Below, in pieces: positions 7,377-16,121 of a DNA stretch of 64,000 nucleotides (within the stretch, counting starts at the first letter, position 1; every line of letters starts with the position of its first letter). Source of the stretch: Marilutibacter penaei (GTDB lineage Bacteria; Pseudomonadota; Gammaproteobacteria; Xanthomonadales; Xanthomonadaceae); assembly GCF_014145395.1 (NCBI RefSeq), contig NZ_JACHTE010000008.1, forward strand, positions 1 through 64,000, in the 5' to 3' direction. Under the pieces are notes generated by a model that searched no databases, had not been told where the DNA came from, and saw only the letters and a list, made by a program, of their open reading frames with translations. Both the position numbers and the translations under genes were made by a program.

Positions 7377-9449
7377 ATGCGCAAGCTGGGTTGGGTCGTC
7401 CTGTGTTGGATCGGGATGACGGGAATGGCGATGGCGACCGATTTTTCCTTCGGTGTTGCCACCCGACTGACCCTGGCGCGCGAAACAGCCAGCAGCGTGG
7501 CGATCGGCGATGCCAACGGTGACGGGCGGGCCGACCTTGCCGTCATCAACGATATTTTCCCCGAGAAGCACCGGCTGGAGCTCTACCTTCAGCGCGCCGA
7601 CGGTTCTCTGGCGCGACCGGTTGGACTGGACCTTCCGGAGGCGGTGGCCTGGGGATACCCCGTGGCGTTCGTGGACCTGGACGACGACGGGGCCCGGGAA
7701 ATACTCGTGGGGACGACCGACCTCACGATCGTGAAGTATGCGTCGGACACCCTGACGGTAATGGAGAGCCGATGGGTCCGTTATGGCTGCGCCTACCTGG
7801 CGGACGGTGACGTCGATGCCGATGGCCACGTGGATGTGTTGTGCCATAGCGGCATCGGCACTCCCAGCAGCGCGACCGTGCTTTATGGGAATGGCCGCGG
7901 GGGATTCCGTTCGACCCTGCAGTTGCTCACGGGGGTCGGTACGTTCGGGAGCCAGCCGGATCTGGGTAGCGTAAGGTTGGCCGACGTCAACAACGACGGC
8001 CACCTGGACCTGCTTGTCACGGCGTCCCGTGTCGGCAATTTCTTCGTGTATCCCGGGGATGGCGCGGGGGGCTTCGGTCACGGGACGGGGTATCCGCACC
8101 CGCCGTCCTCCCGGGGCATCTGGGCGGCAGGGCTGGAAGTGCTGGATCTGGATGGCGACGGCATCAACGAGGTCGTCACGGCCAGTCCGGACAACCAGCC
8201 CGATGCGATGTTGAACATCTATCGCCTCCAGGCGAATGGTTATCTCGCACTCTCGGAACGGCGGCCGACTTACGACAGTACGACCGCACTGCTGACGGCG
8301 GACGTGGATGGCGATGGCGATACGGAACTGCTTGCGGGTCACTTCTACTTTCATGCCGTGACGGTATTGGGCGCGGGAGGTCCCGGCCTCACACAGCCGG
8401 TGCGCTACGAGTTGCCGGGGTTCGGGAACCAGGTGGAGTACGCCCGACTCCTGGGAACATCCAAGGCGCTCGCCCTGGGGGACCTGGACGGCGACGACTG
8501 CATCGATCTGGCTGCAGCAACGTATTCCGGTGTCCTGCTGTTGCAGGGTTGTCGTCCCCACATACGCCGGATTCCATCGAGCGACTTCGATGGAGATGGC
8601 GTCTCTGACCTGCTCTGGAGGTCCTTCACCTCTGAGGTGATGATGTGGCAGTGGGCGGATGTAGAGGCATGGCGACAATGTGCATTGCCATGCCCTGTCC
8701 ACAAGGTCGGGGCATGGCAGGTGCAGGTGTTCGGCGACTTCAATGGTGACGGCACGTCAGACGTGTTCTGGCGCGACGCTGATACCGGTCAGAACGCGGT
8801 CCTGCTCTCGGGGTTCTACGAACGTCCGCTCAGGACGGTGACCAACCAGGACTGGCAGGTGGTCGGGTCCGGGGATTTCAATGGCGACGACGAATCGGAC
8901 CTGCTGTGGCGGAATGGCCGCACGGGCGCCAATGTGATCTGGATGTCGGGCGACTACAGGCGCCAACAGGCCACCCGTGGCGTCACGGACCTGCGCTGGC
9001 ACGTGGCTGGGGTGGGGGATTTCGACGGTGATGGGCGTTCGGACATCCTTTGGCGCCATGCCAGCTCCGGCAAGAACGTCGTCTGGCCCTCCGGACGCTT
9101 CGAGACGCGCCGCGCTGTCACGGCTGTCACCGATACGCGCTGGCAGATCCAGGGCGTCGGCGACTTCAATGGTGATGGCCAGGACGACATCGTCTGGCGC
9201 CAGACCGAAACGGGCGGCAACGTCATCTGGCTTTCCGGCAACTACAGGACCCGGAAGAACGTGGTCACCGTGACCAACCGGAGCTGGTCGATCGAGGCCG
9301 TGGGCGACTACAACGGTGACGGCGTGAGCGATCTTTTCTGGCGGAACAGCAGGACCGGCGCCAATGTCATCTGGAGGTCCGCTGATTACAAGACGCAACA
9401 GTCCGTGGCGCCCATGGAAGCGGGCGGCGCCTTGCGGTTGCTGCCATGA
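7377..9449 (+). CDS. Exported FG-GAP/VCBS repeat protein, first of a tandem pair
   Basis: This 690-residue protein begins with a signal peptide ending near AMAMATDF. The rest is built from FG-GAP blades with calcium-binding loops of the form DxNxDGxxD (DANGDGRADL, DVDADGHVD, DFDGDGVSDLLWR). The last ~290 residues hold six ~47-residue units of the pattern GDFNGDGxxDxxWRxxxTGxNxxW. Such folds resemble integrin-type beta-propellers and act in surface binding or adhesion; no enzyme motif is visible. ATG 7377 follows a G-rich ribosome site and gives the signal peptide directly. Its stop overlaps the start of a paralogue (ATGA). Confidence 0.88.
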   Translation: MRKLGWVVLCWIGMTGMAMATDFSFGVATRLTLARETASSVAIGDANGDGRADLAVINDIFPEKHRLELYLQRADGSLARPVGLDLPEAVAWGYPVAFVDLDDDGAREILVGTTDLTIVKYASDTLTVMESRWVRYGCAYLADGDVDADGHVDVLCHSGIGTPSSATVLYGNGRGGFRSTLQLLTGVGTFGSQPDLGSVRLADVNNDGHLDLLVTASRVGNFFVYPGDGAGGFGHGTGYPHPPSSRGIWAAGLEVLDLDGDGINEVVTASPDNQPDAMLNIYRLQANGYLALSERRPTYDSTTALLTADVDGDGDTELLAGHFYFHAVTVLGAGGPGLTQPVRYELPGFGNQVEYARLLGTSKALALGDLDGDDCIDLAAATYSGVLLLQGCRPHIRRIPSSDFDGDGVSDLLWRSFTSEVMMWQWADVEAWRQCALPCPVHKVGAWQVQVFGDFNGDGTSDVFWRDADTGQNAVLLSGFYERPLRTVTNQDWQVVGSGDFNGDDESDLLWRNGRTGANVIWMSGDYRRQQATRGVTDLRWHVAGVGDFDGDGRSDILWRHASSGKNVVWPSGRFETRRAVTAVTDTRWQIQGVGDFNGDGQDDIVWRQTETGGNVIWLSGNYRTRKNVVTVTNRSWSIEAVGDYNGDGVSDLFWRNSRTGANVIWRSADYKTQQSVAPMEAGGALRLLP
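8579..9440 (+). repeat. Coding tandem repeats (six ~47-codon FG-GAP units)
   Basis: Successive units of about 140 bases encode W-x-V-x-G-x-G-D-F-N-G-D-G-x-x-D blocks followed by TGxNVIW. Unit-by-unit they resemble the units of the downstream paralogue more than each other, as seen in VTDLRWHVAGVGDFDGDG against VTDLRWQVAGVGDFDRDG. Confidence 0.75.
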
Positions 9450-11467
9450 GTACGGGTTTGCCTGCGATGAGGATCCCCATTTTGATGCGACTCCTGTTTG
9501 CCGCTGGTTTGTGGCTCTCGGCGCAGCTCCCTCTGCATGCGGGTGGGTTCGAATTCGAGCCCCGGATGGACCTGAGGTGGGCCGGTGGTGCGTTCGCCGT
9601 TTCCACGGCGGATTTCAACGGTGACGGGCGGGACGACATGGCCGTCATCCAGCATGGATATTTCGAGGTCCTGCTGCAGGATGCGTCCGGCACGCTCGGA
9701 TCCCCGGTGCGCTATGGCGAGGATGGTGTGTTCTATCTCACGGTCTCGCATGCGGACATCGACGCGGATGGGGTCCAGGAGATCCTGCTCGGGCACGCCG
9801 GTGGCCTGACGGTGTACCGCTGGAACGGCACCGGTCTCAGCATTGAGAACCATCCCTCGGCCAATGCGTGCTGGTTCATGGCCTCTGCGGACCTTGATGC
9901 GGATGGACGCTCGGACGTTCTGTGTCATGGGCGCGATGGCGATGCATCGATCTACTACAGCGCGCCCACCGGTCATCTGGGCGCGCCGGTTTACATGCAG
10001 ACATCCGCGCACTGGCCACGTTTCGAAGAGCTGCGTTACGTGACCCAGGCTCGATTGAAGGACGTCACGGGTGACGACAAGCCGGACCTGTTGCTGGCCG
10101 CCAATACTTCCAGCACGTTCTTCGTCTATCCCCATGATGGGGTGCGCGGGTTCTTGCCGGGGACGTCGTATTCCTATCCGCCGGGCTACCACGTTCGTTC
10201 CGGCAGCATCGAAGCGGTAGACCTGGATGGCGATGGCGCGAACGAAGTGATCGTGACCATGCCCTGCAATACGCCGTGCGCGGCGATCCTGGTCTACGAG
10301 CAGGATGCGACTGGCCACCTGGCCCTCTCAAGGACGTTGACAACCCACGATATCCCGCGCGCTTTGCTGGCGTACGATTTCGATGGAAATGGATACCAGG
10401 ATCTGCTGGTGGGGCACTCCGGTTGGATGTCAGTGGGCCTCTACAAGGGAAGCGCGAACGGCCTCTCGCAAGGCGAGCACCGTTTCCAGGTGCCCGTCGA
10501 GGCCTTTCCGGAAGGTTACTCGCTGGGAGACCTGAACCATGACGGCTACATGGATCTCGCGGTGGCGAACTCCTTTGGCATCAGCCTTATGTATGGGCGT
10601 CCGGGACATCCGATCGCCAACGATCTGGATGGCGATTACGTATCCGACGTGCTCTGGCGCCGGGTGACGGGCGCGAACGTGGCCTGGCTTTCCGCGGACA
10701 GTACGACCACCCAGACGATCGGCTTCGCCGATCCGGCATGGCAGGCCCAGGCCACGGGTGACTTCGACGGTGACGGGGTCGGTGAAGTATTCCTGCGGAA
10801 CACGACGACGGGGGCCAACCAGCTTCGTGAGGCAGGTTCCGCGCCTACAACCATCACGGCCGTCAGCAACCGGGACTGGCAGGTCGTAGGGGCAGGGGAC
10901 TTCGATGGCGACGGGCAGTCCGATCTCCTGTGGCGCAACGCCCGCAATGGTGCCAACGTCATCTGGAAGTCAGCCCACTACAAGCGCCAGCAATCCGTGC
11001 GGGGTGTGACGGACCTGCGCTGGCAGGTGGCTGGCGTGGGCGACTTCGATCGTGACGGGCGCGCGGACATTCTCTGGCGCCATGCCACCTCCGGTCGGAA
11101 CGCGATCTGGCGTTCTGCGCACTTCAGGACACTGCAGCCCATACGGGCCGTGACCAATATCCAGTGGCAGGTCCAGGGCATCGGAGACTTCAATGACGAT
11201 GGCGCCGATGACATCGTCTGGCGAAACGTGGGCACGGGCATGAATACCATCTGGCTATCGGCCGACTATGGGAACCAGCAAGGGGTCGTCGCGGTGACCA
11301 ATACCAATTGGACCATCGCTGCGGTCGGCGATTACGATGGTGACGGCGTCAGTGACCTGTTCTGGCGCGACGAGCAGACCGGAAGCAACACCGTCTGGTT
11401 CACCGCGGATCGCGATTTCCAGAGGCCGGAGGCCACCGTCAACTCGATGTGGAACGTTGTCCGGTAG
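9446..11467 (+). CDS. Exported FG-GAP/VCBS repeat protein, second of the tandem pair
   Basis: This 673-residue paralogue of the preceding gene has the same order of parts: signal peptide (LLFAAGLWLSAQLPLHAGG), irregular FG-GAP blades, then five or six regular ~47-residue units in the C-terminal third. Its first ATG overlaps the previous stop by four bases, indicating translational coupling. ATGs at 9467 and 9485 are alternatives that trim the signal peptide. Aspartate loops such as DFNGDGRDD and DLDGDGANEV are conserved; one loop reads DFDRDG, so that calcium site may be weaker. The role is probably cell-surface or secreted binding; no ligand can be inferred. Confidence 0.87.
   Translation: MSTGLPAMRIPILMRLLFAAGLWLSAQLPLHAGGFEFEPRMDLRWAGGAFAVSTADFNGDGRDDMAVIQHGYFEVLLQDASGTLGSPVRYGEDGVFYLTVSHADIDADGVQEILLGHAGGLTVYRWNGTGLSIENHPSANACWFMASADLDADGRSDVLCHGRDGDASIYYSAPTGHLGAPVYMQTSAHWPRFEELRYVTQARLKDVTGDDKPDLLLAANTSSTFFVYPHDGVRGFLPGTSYSYPPGYHVRSGSIEAVDLDGDGANEVIVTMPCNTPCAAILVYEQDATGHLALSRTLTTHDIPRALLAYDFDGNGYQDLLVGHSGWMSVGLYKGSANGLSQGEHRFQVPVEAFPEGYSLGDLNHDGYMDLAVANSFGISLMYGRPGHPIANDLDGDYVSDVLWRRVTGANVAWLSADSTTTQTIGFADPAWQAQATGDFDGDGVGEVFLRNTTTGANQLREAGSAPTTITAVSNRDWQVVGAGDFDGDGQSDLLWRNARNGANVIWKSAHYKRQQSVRGVTDLRWQVAGVGDFDRDGRADILWRHATSGRNAIWRSAHFRTLQPIRAVTNIQWQVQGIGDFNDDGADDIVWRNVGTGMNTIWLSADYGNQQGVVAVTNTNWTIAAVGDYDGDGVSDLFWRDEQTGSNTVWFTADRDFQRPEATVNSMWNVVR
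10620..11465 (+). repeat. Coding tandem repeats of the second FG-GAP gene
   Basis: These ~47-codon units are parallel to those at 8579-9440. They include NRDWQVVGAGDFDGDG, VTDLRWQVAGVGDFDRDG and NIQWQVQGIGDFNDDG in the same order as their counterparts in the upstream gene. Confidence 0.72.
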
Positions 11468-11511
11468 CGTCGCTATCGAGTTGCTCAAGCACTTCAGAAG
11501 GCGGTCCTTGG

Positions 11512-12435
11512 ATGAAAGTACGCGTGCACGGATTGACCGCACTGGTCCTGGTTGGCCTTGTCGCAGGCTGCGATGTCGGCGGTGACGCGGCACCGGAGGC
11601 CCCGCATGACCCGGGCGTGCCCTCCGGTGATGCAGTGTCCCTGGCGTGCACCTCCGCCGATGCCGAGACCGGAGAGCGGATTCCGATGGGCGACCTGATC
11701 CAGCTGGACATGGAGCTGCGTTACGAGGCGAGCCACGAGATGGAGAGCGTGTTCCCCGACGTCCGGCACACGTTCTCCGGACGCTCGCGTGTCGAAGGCA
11801 CGTCGAGCCAGCTCGCATGCATGAGCGAGCAGTACGGCTACACGCAGTTCGAGCTGCGCCCCTATGCGGAGGACGAGGTCGGCCCATTCCCGGTCGTCAG
11901 TCGCGGCGAGGCGATGGTCCAGGCCACGAGGACCATCGAGGTCGAGGGCACGACCATGCGCGAGGACGTCGACTTCAAGGGGCCGCTTGAACGCCTCGAG
12001 GTGGCGTCGGTCACCGTCCGGGACGACACGAACGCGAATGGCGCATGCGTCGGCATCCGCTTCATCGCGCCACTGTCAGGGACCTCACGCAGCAGCGGTC
12101 GCCTGAACGGGAAGCACCTCGAGCAGGACTCAGGTCCCGACATCGTGGGGGACGCGTACTCGGCCCTCGCCATCAAGACCTATGGCACGGATGACCATGA
12201 GTTCGGCACCCGGGGGCTCTCCATCTGCATGGGGGATCCGCACGCAGAACCGGGCGTGAGCGGCGCGCCGCCGCAGGGGATGAAGGTCAGCGCGGACAGC
12301 CGGGTCTGGAGCCGGGATGGCGAATGGACCGGTCATCTGTCGGGCCCCAACGAGACACGCCGCGTGTATTTCCGCATGCGGGTGGTGCCGCGGACATTGG
12401 ACTTCACGCATCCCCAGCAGGACAGCCCACGTTGA
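11512..12435 (+). CDS. Lipoprotein of unknown function
   Basis: This 307-residue protein has a type II signal peptide with the lipobox LVAGC (Cys20), so it should be lipid-anchored in the envelope. The mature part is mixed and acidic with several cysteines (SLACTSAD, QLACMSEQ, NGACVGIRF, LSICMGDP) that could form disulfides in the periplasm. No family was recognised. ATG 11512 was chosen because the lipobox then sits at a normal distance; the frame opens earlier at 11449. It follows the FG-GAP pair after 44 bases on the same strand and may share its transcript. Confidence 0.7.
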   Translation: MKVRVHGLTALVLVGLVAGCDVGGDAAPEAPHDPGVPSGDAVSLACTSADAETGERIPMGDLIQLDMELRYEASHEMESVFPDVRHTFSGRSRVEGTSSQLACMSEQYGYTQFELRPYAEDEVGPFPVVSRGEAMVQATRTIEVEGTTMREDVDFKGPLERLEVASVTVRDDTNANGACVGIRFIAPLSGTSRSSGRLNGKHLEQDSGPDIVGDAYSALAIKTYGTDDHEFGTRGLSICMGDPHAEPGVSGAPPQGMKVSADSRVWSRDGEWTGHLSGPNETRRVYFRMRVVPRTLDFTHPQQDSPR

Positions 12436-12513
12436 TCTCCGGCGGAGCGGGGGCAGAGACGCATGCCCCGGCCCCGCGCCTATCGAAGCACCCGATCCAA
12501 TCCGACGCCTCGC

Positions 12514-12954
12514 TCAGTGCGCCGGCTTCCAGTCCGCCGACGGGATCGTGTTCACCATCCACGGCACGCCGAACTTGTCGACCAGTGCGCCGTAACCGGG
12601 CGACCAGAAGGTTTCCTCGAACGGCATGACCGTCTTGCCGCCCTCGGACAGGCGCTCGAACCAGCGCTTGGCCTGGTCGATGTCGTCGGTGTGCAGGGTG
12701 ACGTCGAAGCCGTTCTTGGGCTTGTCGATGTCGGGCGCCCATTCGGTGTCCATGTCGGCGCCCATCAGCGACTGGTCGCCGGCGTCGAGCCAGCAGTGCA
12801 TCAGCCAGTCCTTCTTGTCTTCGCTGATGGGCATGCCCGGGGGCGCCTCGCCATACGGGAAGGCGGCGGTGATCTTGCCGCCGAGCACGTCGGCGTAGAA
12901 CTCGAACGCGTCGCGGCATTGGCCCTGGAAGCTCAGGCTGGTGACGATTTTCAT
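12514..12954 (-). CDS. PhnB/YjdN-like VOC-superfamily protein
   Basis: This 146-residue protein has the glyoxalase/VOC fold of the PhnB-like type. It starts MKIVTSLSFQGQCRDAFEFYADVLGGKI and carries LMGADMDTEW and FWSPGYGALVDKFGVPWMVN, the usual C-terminal signature. These proteins bind small ligands or metal; the reaction is unknown. A second PhnB-like gene lies 61 bases upstream on the same strand, so they probably form a two-gene operon. Confidence 0.88.
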   Translation of the reverse strand: MKIVTSLSFQGQCRDAFEFYADVLGGKITAAFPYGEAPPGMPISEDKKDWLMHCWLDAGDQSLMGADMDTEWAPDIDKPKNGFDVTLHTDDIDQAKRWFERLSEGGKTVMPFEETFWSPGYGALVDKFGVPWMVNTIPSADWKPAH

Positions 12955-13015
12955 GGGACTCTCCTTGGGAAGGGGCCGGACCCGCGCGGAAGGCCGCCGG
13001 GGTCGGCCGGGGGGC

Positions 13016-13495
13016 TCAGCCGCGGCGTGCGGCTTCGATGGCGGCGACGTCGATCTTGCGCATGGTCATCATGGCGTCGAAGGCACGCTTGGCTGCGGCG
13101 CGGTCGGGGTCGGTCCAGGCTTCGACCAGGACGCGCGGGGTGATCTGCCACGACAGGCCCCACTTGTCCTTGCACCAGCCGCATTCGCTCTCCTGCCCGC
13201 CGTTGCCGACGATGGCGTCCCACAAGCGGTCGGTCTCGGCCTGGTCCTCGGTGGCGACCTGGAACGAGAAGGCTTCGCTGTGCTTGAACGCCGGTCCGCC
13301 GTTCAGGCCCATGCAGGGAATGCCCATGACGGTGAAGTCCACGACCAGCACATCGCCCTGCTGGCCACTGGGGTAGTCGCCGGGCGCGTGATGGATGGCA
13401 TCCACCGAGCTGTCGGGAAAGGTCGCGGCATAGAAGGTGGCGGCATCGAGCGCATCGCCGTCGAACCACAGGCACACGGTGTTCTTGGGGATCAT
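13016..13495 (-). CDS. PhnB-like VOC-superfamily protein (3-demethylubiquinone methyltransferase-like)
   Basis: This 159-residue protein has the VOC repeats FYAATFPDSSVDAI and GGPAFKHSEAFSFQV, and the motif CGWCKDKWGLSWQITP typical of this PhnB subgroup. It is often annotated as 3-demethylubiquinone-9 3-methyltransferase without any methyltransferase motif, so that name should not be trusted. ATG 13495 is preceded by AGGAG at good spacing; the longer frame to 13543 is not needed. It is followed by a second PhnB-like gene. Confidence 0.88.
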   Translation of the reverse strand: MIPKNTVCLWFDGDALDAATFYAATFPDSSVDAIHHAPGDYPSGQQGDVLVVDFTVMGIPCMGLNGGPAFKHSEAFSFQVATEDQAETDRLWDAIVGNGGQESECGWCKDKWGLSWQITPRVLVEAWTDPDRAAAKRAFDAMMTMRKIDVAAIEAARRG

Positions 13496-13729
13496 CCGGG
13501 GTCTCCTGGCAGTGTCGGCGGGCCAGGGTGCCCGCCTGTCCATGACGACGAGCGGGGTGGGGGTGGATCGACATCCGGCCCGTGGATGTGTCGTCGGATC
13601 GTCCGGAGGTTACTCCGTATGAGCCGGGCGGGCCCATCGTGCGCCTCTACCGCGTGCCTCGGACGCGGTTTCGCGTGGCCTTGCCCGGCGTTTCGATAGG
13701 GTCGGGGCATCCCGCGTATGGAGGCCCTC

Positions 13730-14476
13730 ATGTCCGACCTTGCCCGAACGGCGATCTGCTACCGCATGGTGATGCCCGACCACGTCTGCCCGTATGGGTT
13801 GAAGACGGTGCACCTGCTCAAGCGCAAGGGCTACCGGGTGGACGATCGCTGGCTTCGAACGCGTGAGGAGACCGATGCGTTCAAAGCGGAGCATGGCGTG
13901 GCGACCACGCCGCAGACCTTCATCGACGGGCAGCGGATCGGGGGCTATGACGCGCTGCGACGGTGGTTCGGGCTGTCCGTGCGGGACCCCGACGCCACGA
14001 GCTACCGGCCGGTGGTCGCCGTGTTCGCGGTCGCGGCCCTGCTCGCGATGGCGGTCGGGTGGTCCGGCGATGGCGTGGCGCCGGTCGCATGGGCGGAGGA
14101 CTTCGTCGCATTCAGCATGTGCCTGCTTGCGATGCTGAAGCTGCAGGACGTCGAAACCTTCTCGACGATGTTCCTCAACTACGACCTGCTGGCGCGGCGC
14201 TGGGTGCCTTACGGCTACCTCTACCCGTTCCTGGAGCTGCTGGCCGGCGTGCTGATGGTGGCCGACGCGTGGGTCGGCGTCGCGGTGCCGGTCGCGCTGT
14301 TCATCGGCGGCATCGGTGCGGTGTCGGTGGTCAAGGCGGTGTACGTCGATAGGCGCGAGTTGAAATGCGCCTGCGTGGGCGGCGGAAGCCGCGTGCCGCT
14401 GGGGTTCGTGTCGCTGACGGAGAACCTGATGATGGTGGCGATGGCGGCGTGGATGCTGCTGCGGCCCTCGATGTGA
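13730..14476 (+). CDS. Glutaredoxin-like domain fused to MauE/DoxX redox membrane domain
   Basis: This 248-residue protein has an N-terminal glutaredoxin fold (about 1-85) with a CPYG site instead of CPYC, plus the cis-Pro motif VATTPQTFIDGQ and the GGYDAL glutathione-side loop. The C-terminal ~150 residues form about four membrane helices of the MauE type. They end in KCACVGGGSRVPLGFVSLTEN, where the CxC pair is expected to be redox-active. It probably moves electrons across the inner membrane for thiol chemistry. ATG 13730 is preceded by GGAGG six bases upstream; ATG 13718 is less well placed. Confidence 0.85.
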   Translation: MSDLARTAICYRMVMPDHVCPYGLKTVHLLKRKGYRVDDRWLRTREETDAFKAEHGVATTPQTFIDGQRIGGYDALRRWFGLSVRDPDATSYRPVVAVFAVAALLAMAVGWSGDGVAPVAWAEDFVAFSMCLLAMLKLQDVETFSTMFLNYDLLARRWVPYGYLYPFLELLAGVLMVADAWVGVAVPVALFIGGIGAVSVVKAVYVDRRELKCACVGGGSRVPLGFVSLTENLMMVAMAAWMLLRPSM

Positions 14477-14515
14477 CGCTCGATACGAGGCCCGACACGA
14501 CGCCCGCGCAGGCGG

Positions 14516-15916
14516 CTATATCCGGCGCACCCGGAACTTCCGCCCCTTGATCTTGCCCGCTTGCAGGCGCGAGAGCGCCAGCGCGGCCTTGCCCTGTGCG
14601 ATGGCGACGTAGCTGCGGGTGGCGAAGATGTCGATCTTGCCCAGCGCATCGCCCGGCAGGCCGGCGTCGCCGGTCAGCGCGCCGACGATGTCGCCGGGGC
14701 GGAGCTTGTCGGTGCGGCCGGCATCGATGCGCAGGGTCGCCATTCGGGCGCGTGGAGCCATGCCGGGCCGCAGGGCGGCCATGGGCGCCTTGTGCCAACG
14801 CAGCGGCGTGCCTTGCCGCTCCTCGAGGTCGCGGGCACGGGCGAGTTCGCGCGGTGTGACCAGGCTGAGTGCGACGCCGGCCCGGCCGGCGCGACCGGTG
14901 CGCCCGATCCGGTGCACGTACACGTCGGGGTCGGTCGGCAGTTCGTAGTTGACGACGGCGCCGATGCCGTCGACGTCCAGACCGCGCGCAGCGACGTCGC
15001 TGGCCACCAGCACCTGGCAGCTGCGGTTGGCGAAGCGCACCAGCACTTCCTCGCGGTCGCGCTGTTCCATGTCGCCATGCAGGGCGGCGGCGGAGAAGCC
15101 CAGGTGGGCGAGCGAGGCGACGACTTCTTCGGTGTCGCGCCGCATGTTGCAGAAGACCACCGCCGACTCGGGGTTGTGCTCGATCAGCAGGCCGGCGAGG
15201 GCGGCCGGCTTGCGCGCAGGTTCGACTTCGAAGAAGCGCTGCTCGATGTGGGCGTGCGGCGCGTCGGCGTCGACGGTGACTGTCAGTGGGTCGCGCATCA
15301 GCCCGTGCGCGACCGCGTCGAGGCCCTCGGGCCAGGTGGCGGAGAACAGCAGGGTCTGGCGTTGTCGCGGCGTGCGCCCGACGATCTTGCGGATGGGTTC
15401 CTCGAAGCCCATGTCGAGCATCCGGTCGGCCTCGTCGAGCACCAGCACGCGCAGGTCGCGCAGGTCCAGTGCGGGCGCCCCTTCGATACGCGCGCCGAGC
15501 AGTTCCAGCACGCGGCCCGGCGTCCCGACGACGACATGCGGCGCATGCGCCAGCGAGGCGAGCTGCGGCGCCAGCGGAACACCGCCGGTGAGGGTGAGCA
15601 GCTTGAGGTTGGGGATGCCGGTGGCCAGCCGGCGGACGTGCTTGCTGACCTGGTCGGCGAGCTCGCGGGTCGGGCACAGCACCAGGGCCTGCACACCGAT
15701 GCGGGACGGGTCGAGGTGGTGGAGCAGCGCCAGCCCGAAGGTGGCGGTCTTGCCGCTGCCGGTGGGCGCCTGCCCGATCAGGTCGCGGCCTTCGAGCAGC
15801 GCCGGAAGGCCCTGTGCCTGGATCGGCGTCATGTGCACGTGGCCGAACGCGTCCAGCCCCTGGAGCAGGGCCGGGGCGAGCGGGAGGTCGGAGAACTCGG
15901 CGGGGCGGTCAGTCAT
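14516..15916 (-). CDS. dbpA: ATP-dependent RNA helicase DbpA-like
   Basis: This 466-residue DEAD-box helicase has the Q motif (FSDLPLAPALLQGLDAFG, MTPIQAQGLP), motif I APTGSGKT, PTRELA, TPGR, motif II DEAD (VLDEADRMLDMGF), motif III SAT, and motif VI HRIGRTGRAGR. The C-terminal ~75 residues (MATLRIDAGRTDKLRPGDIVGAL to the end) match the DbpA RNA-binding domain, which recognises hairpin 92 of 23S rRNA. Its role is large-subunit ribosome assembly. ATG 15916 was chosen because the frame beyond it lacks helicase similarity. Confidence 0.93.
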   Translation of the reverse strand: MTDRPAEFSDLPLAPALLQGLDAFGHVHMTPIQAQGLPALLEGRDLIGQAPTGSGKTATFGLALLHHLDPSRIGVQALVLCPTRELADQVSKHVRRLATGIPNLKLLTLTGGVPLAPQLASLAHAPHVVVGTPGRVLELLGARIEGAPALDLRDLRVLVLDEADRMLDMGFEEPIRKIVGRTPRQRQTLLFSATWPEGLDAVAHGLMRDPLTVTVDADAPHAHIEQRFFEVEPARKPAALAGLLIEHNPESAVVFCNMRRDTEEVVASLAHLGFSAAALHGDMEQRDREEVLVRFANRSCQVLVASDVAARGLDVDGIGAVVNYELPTDPDVYVHRIGRTGRAGRAGVALSLVTPRELARARDLEERQGTPLRWHKAPMAALRPGMAPRARMATLRIDAGRTDKLRPGDIVGALTGDAGLPGDALGKIDIFATRSYVAIAQGKAALALSRLQAGKIKGRKFRVRRI

Positions 15917-16121
15917 GCGGCGGCATGATACGGGGTCGCTGCGAGCGGTGCTGGCGGACGACGGCGTGGCGTGGCGTTCGCGTCGCCTTGCCACGCGGCA
16001 CGCTAGCGTCGACCCTCCGTCCCATGGAACCGGTCATGTCCGATCCGGCACGCACGACGCCCGGCCGCAGGAAGGTGAAATACCGGTGCGTCCGACTCAG
16101 GGAATCCAGGCGGGGGCAGGC

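Noticed and set aside
5466-8702. A 1078-codon open frame on the minus strand
   Set aside because: It is antisense to the patatin-barrel gene and the first FG-GAP gene, both with clear motifs. Such long antisense frames arise from high GC in third positions, and it has no recognisable domain.
12514-13495. 3-demethylubiquinone methyltransferase activity
   Set aside because: Both genes are VOC-fold PhnB-like proteins without any SAM-binding motif; the common name is a legacy label.
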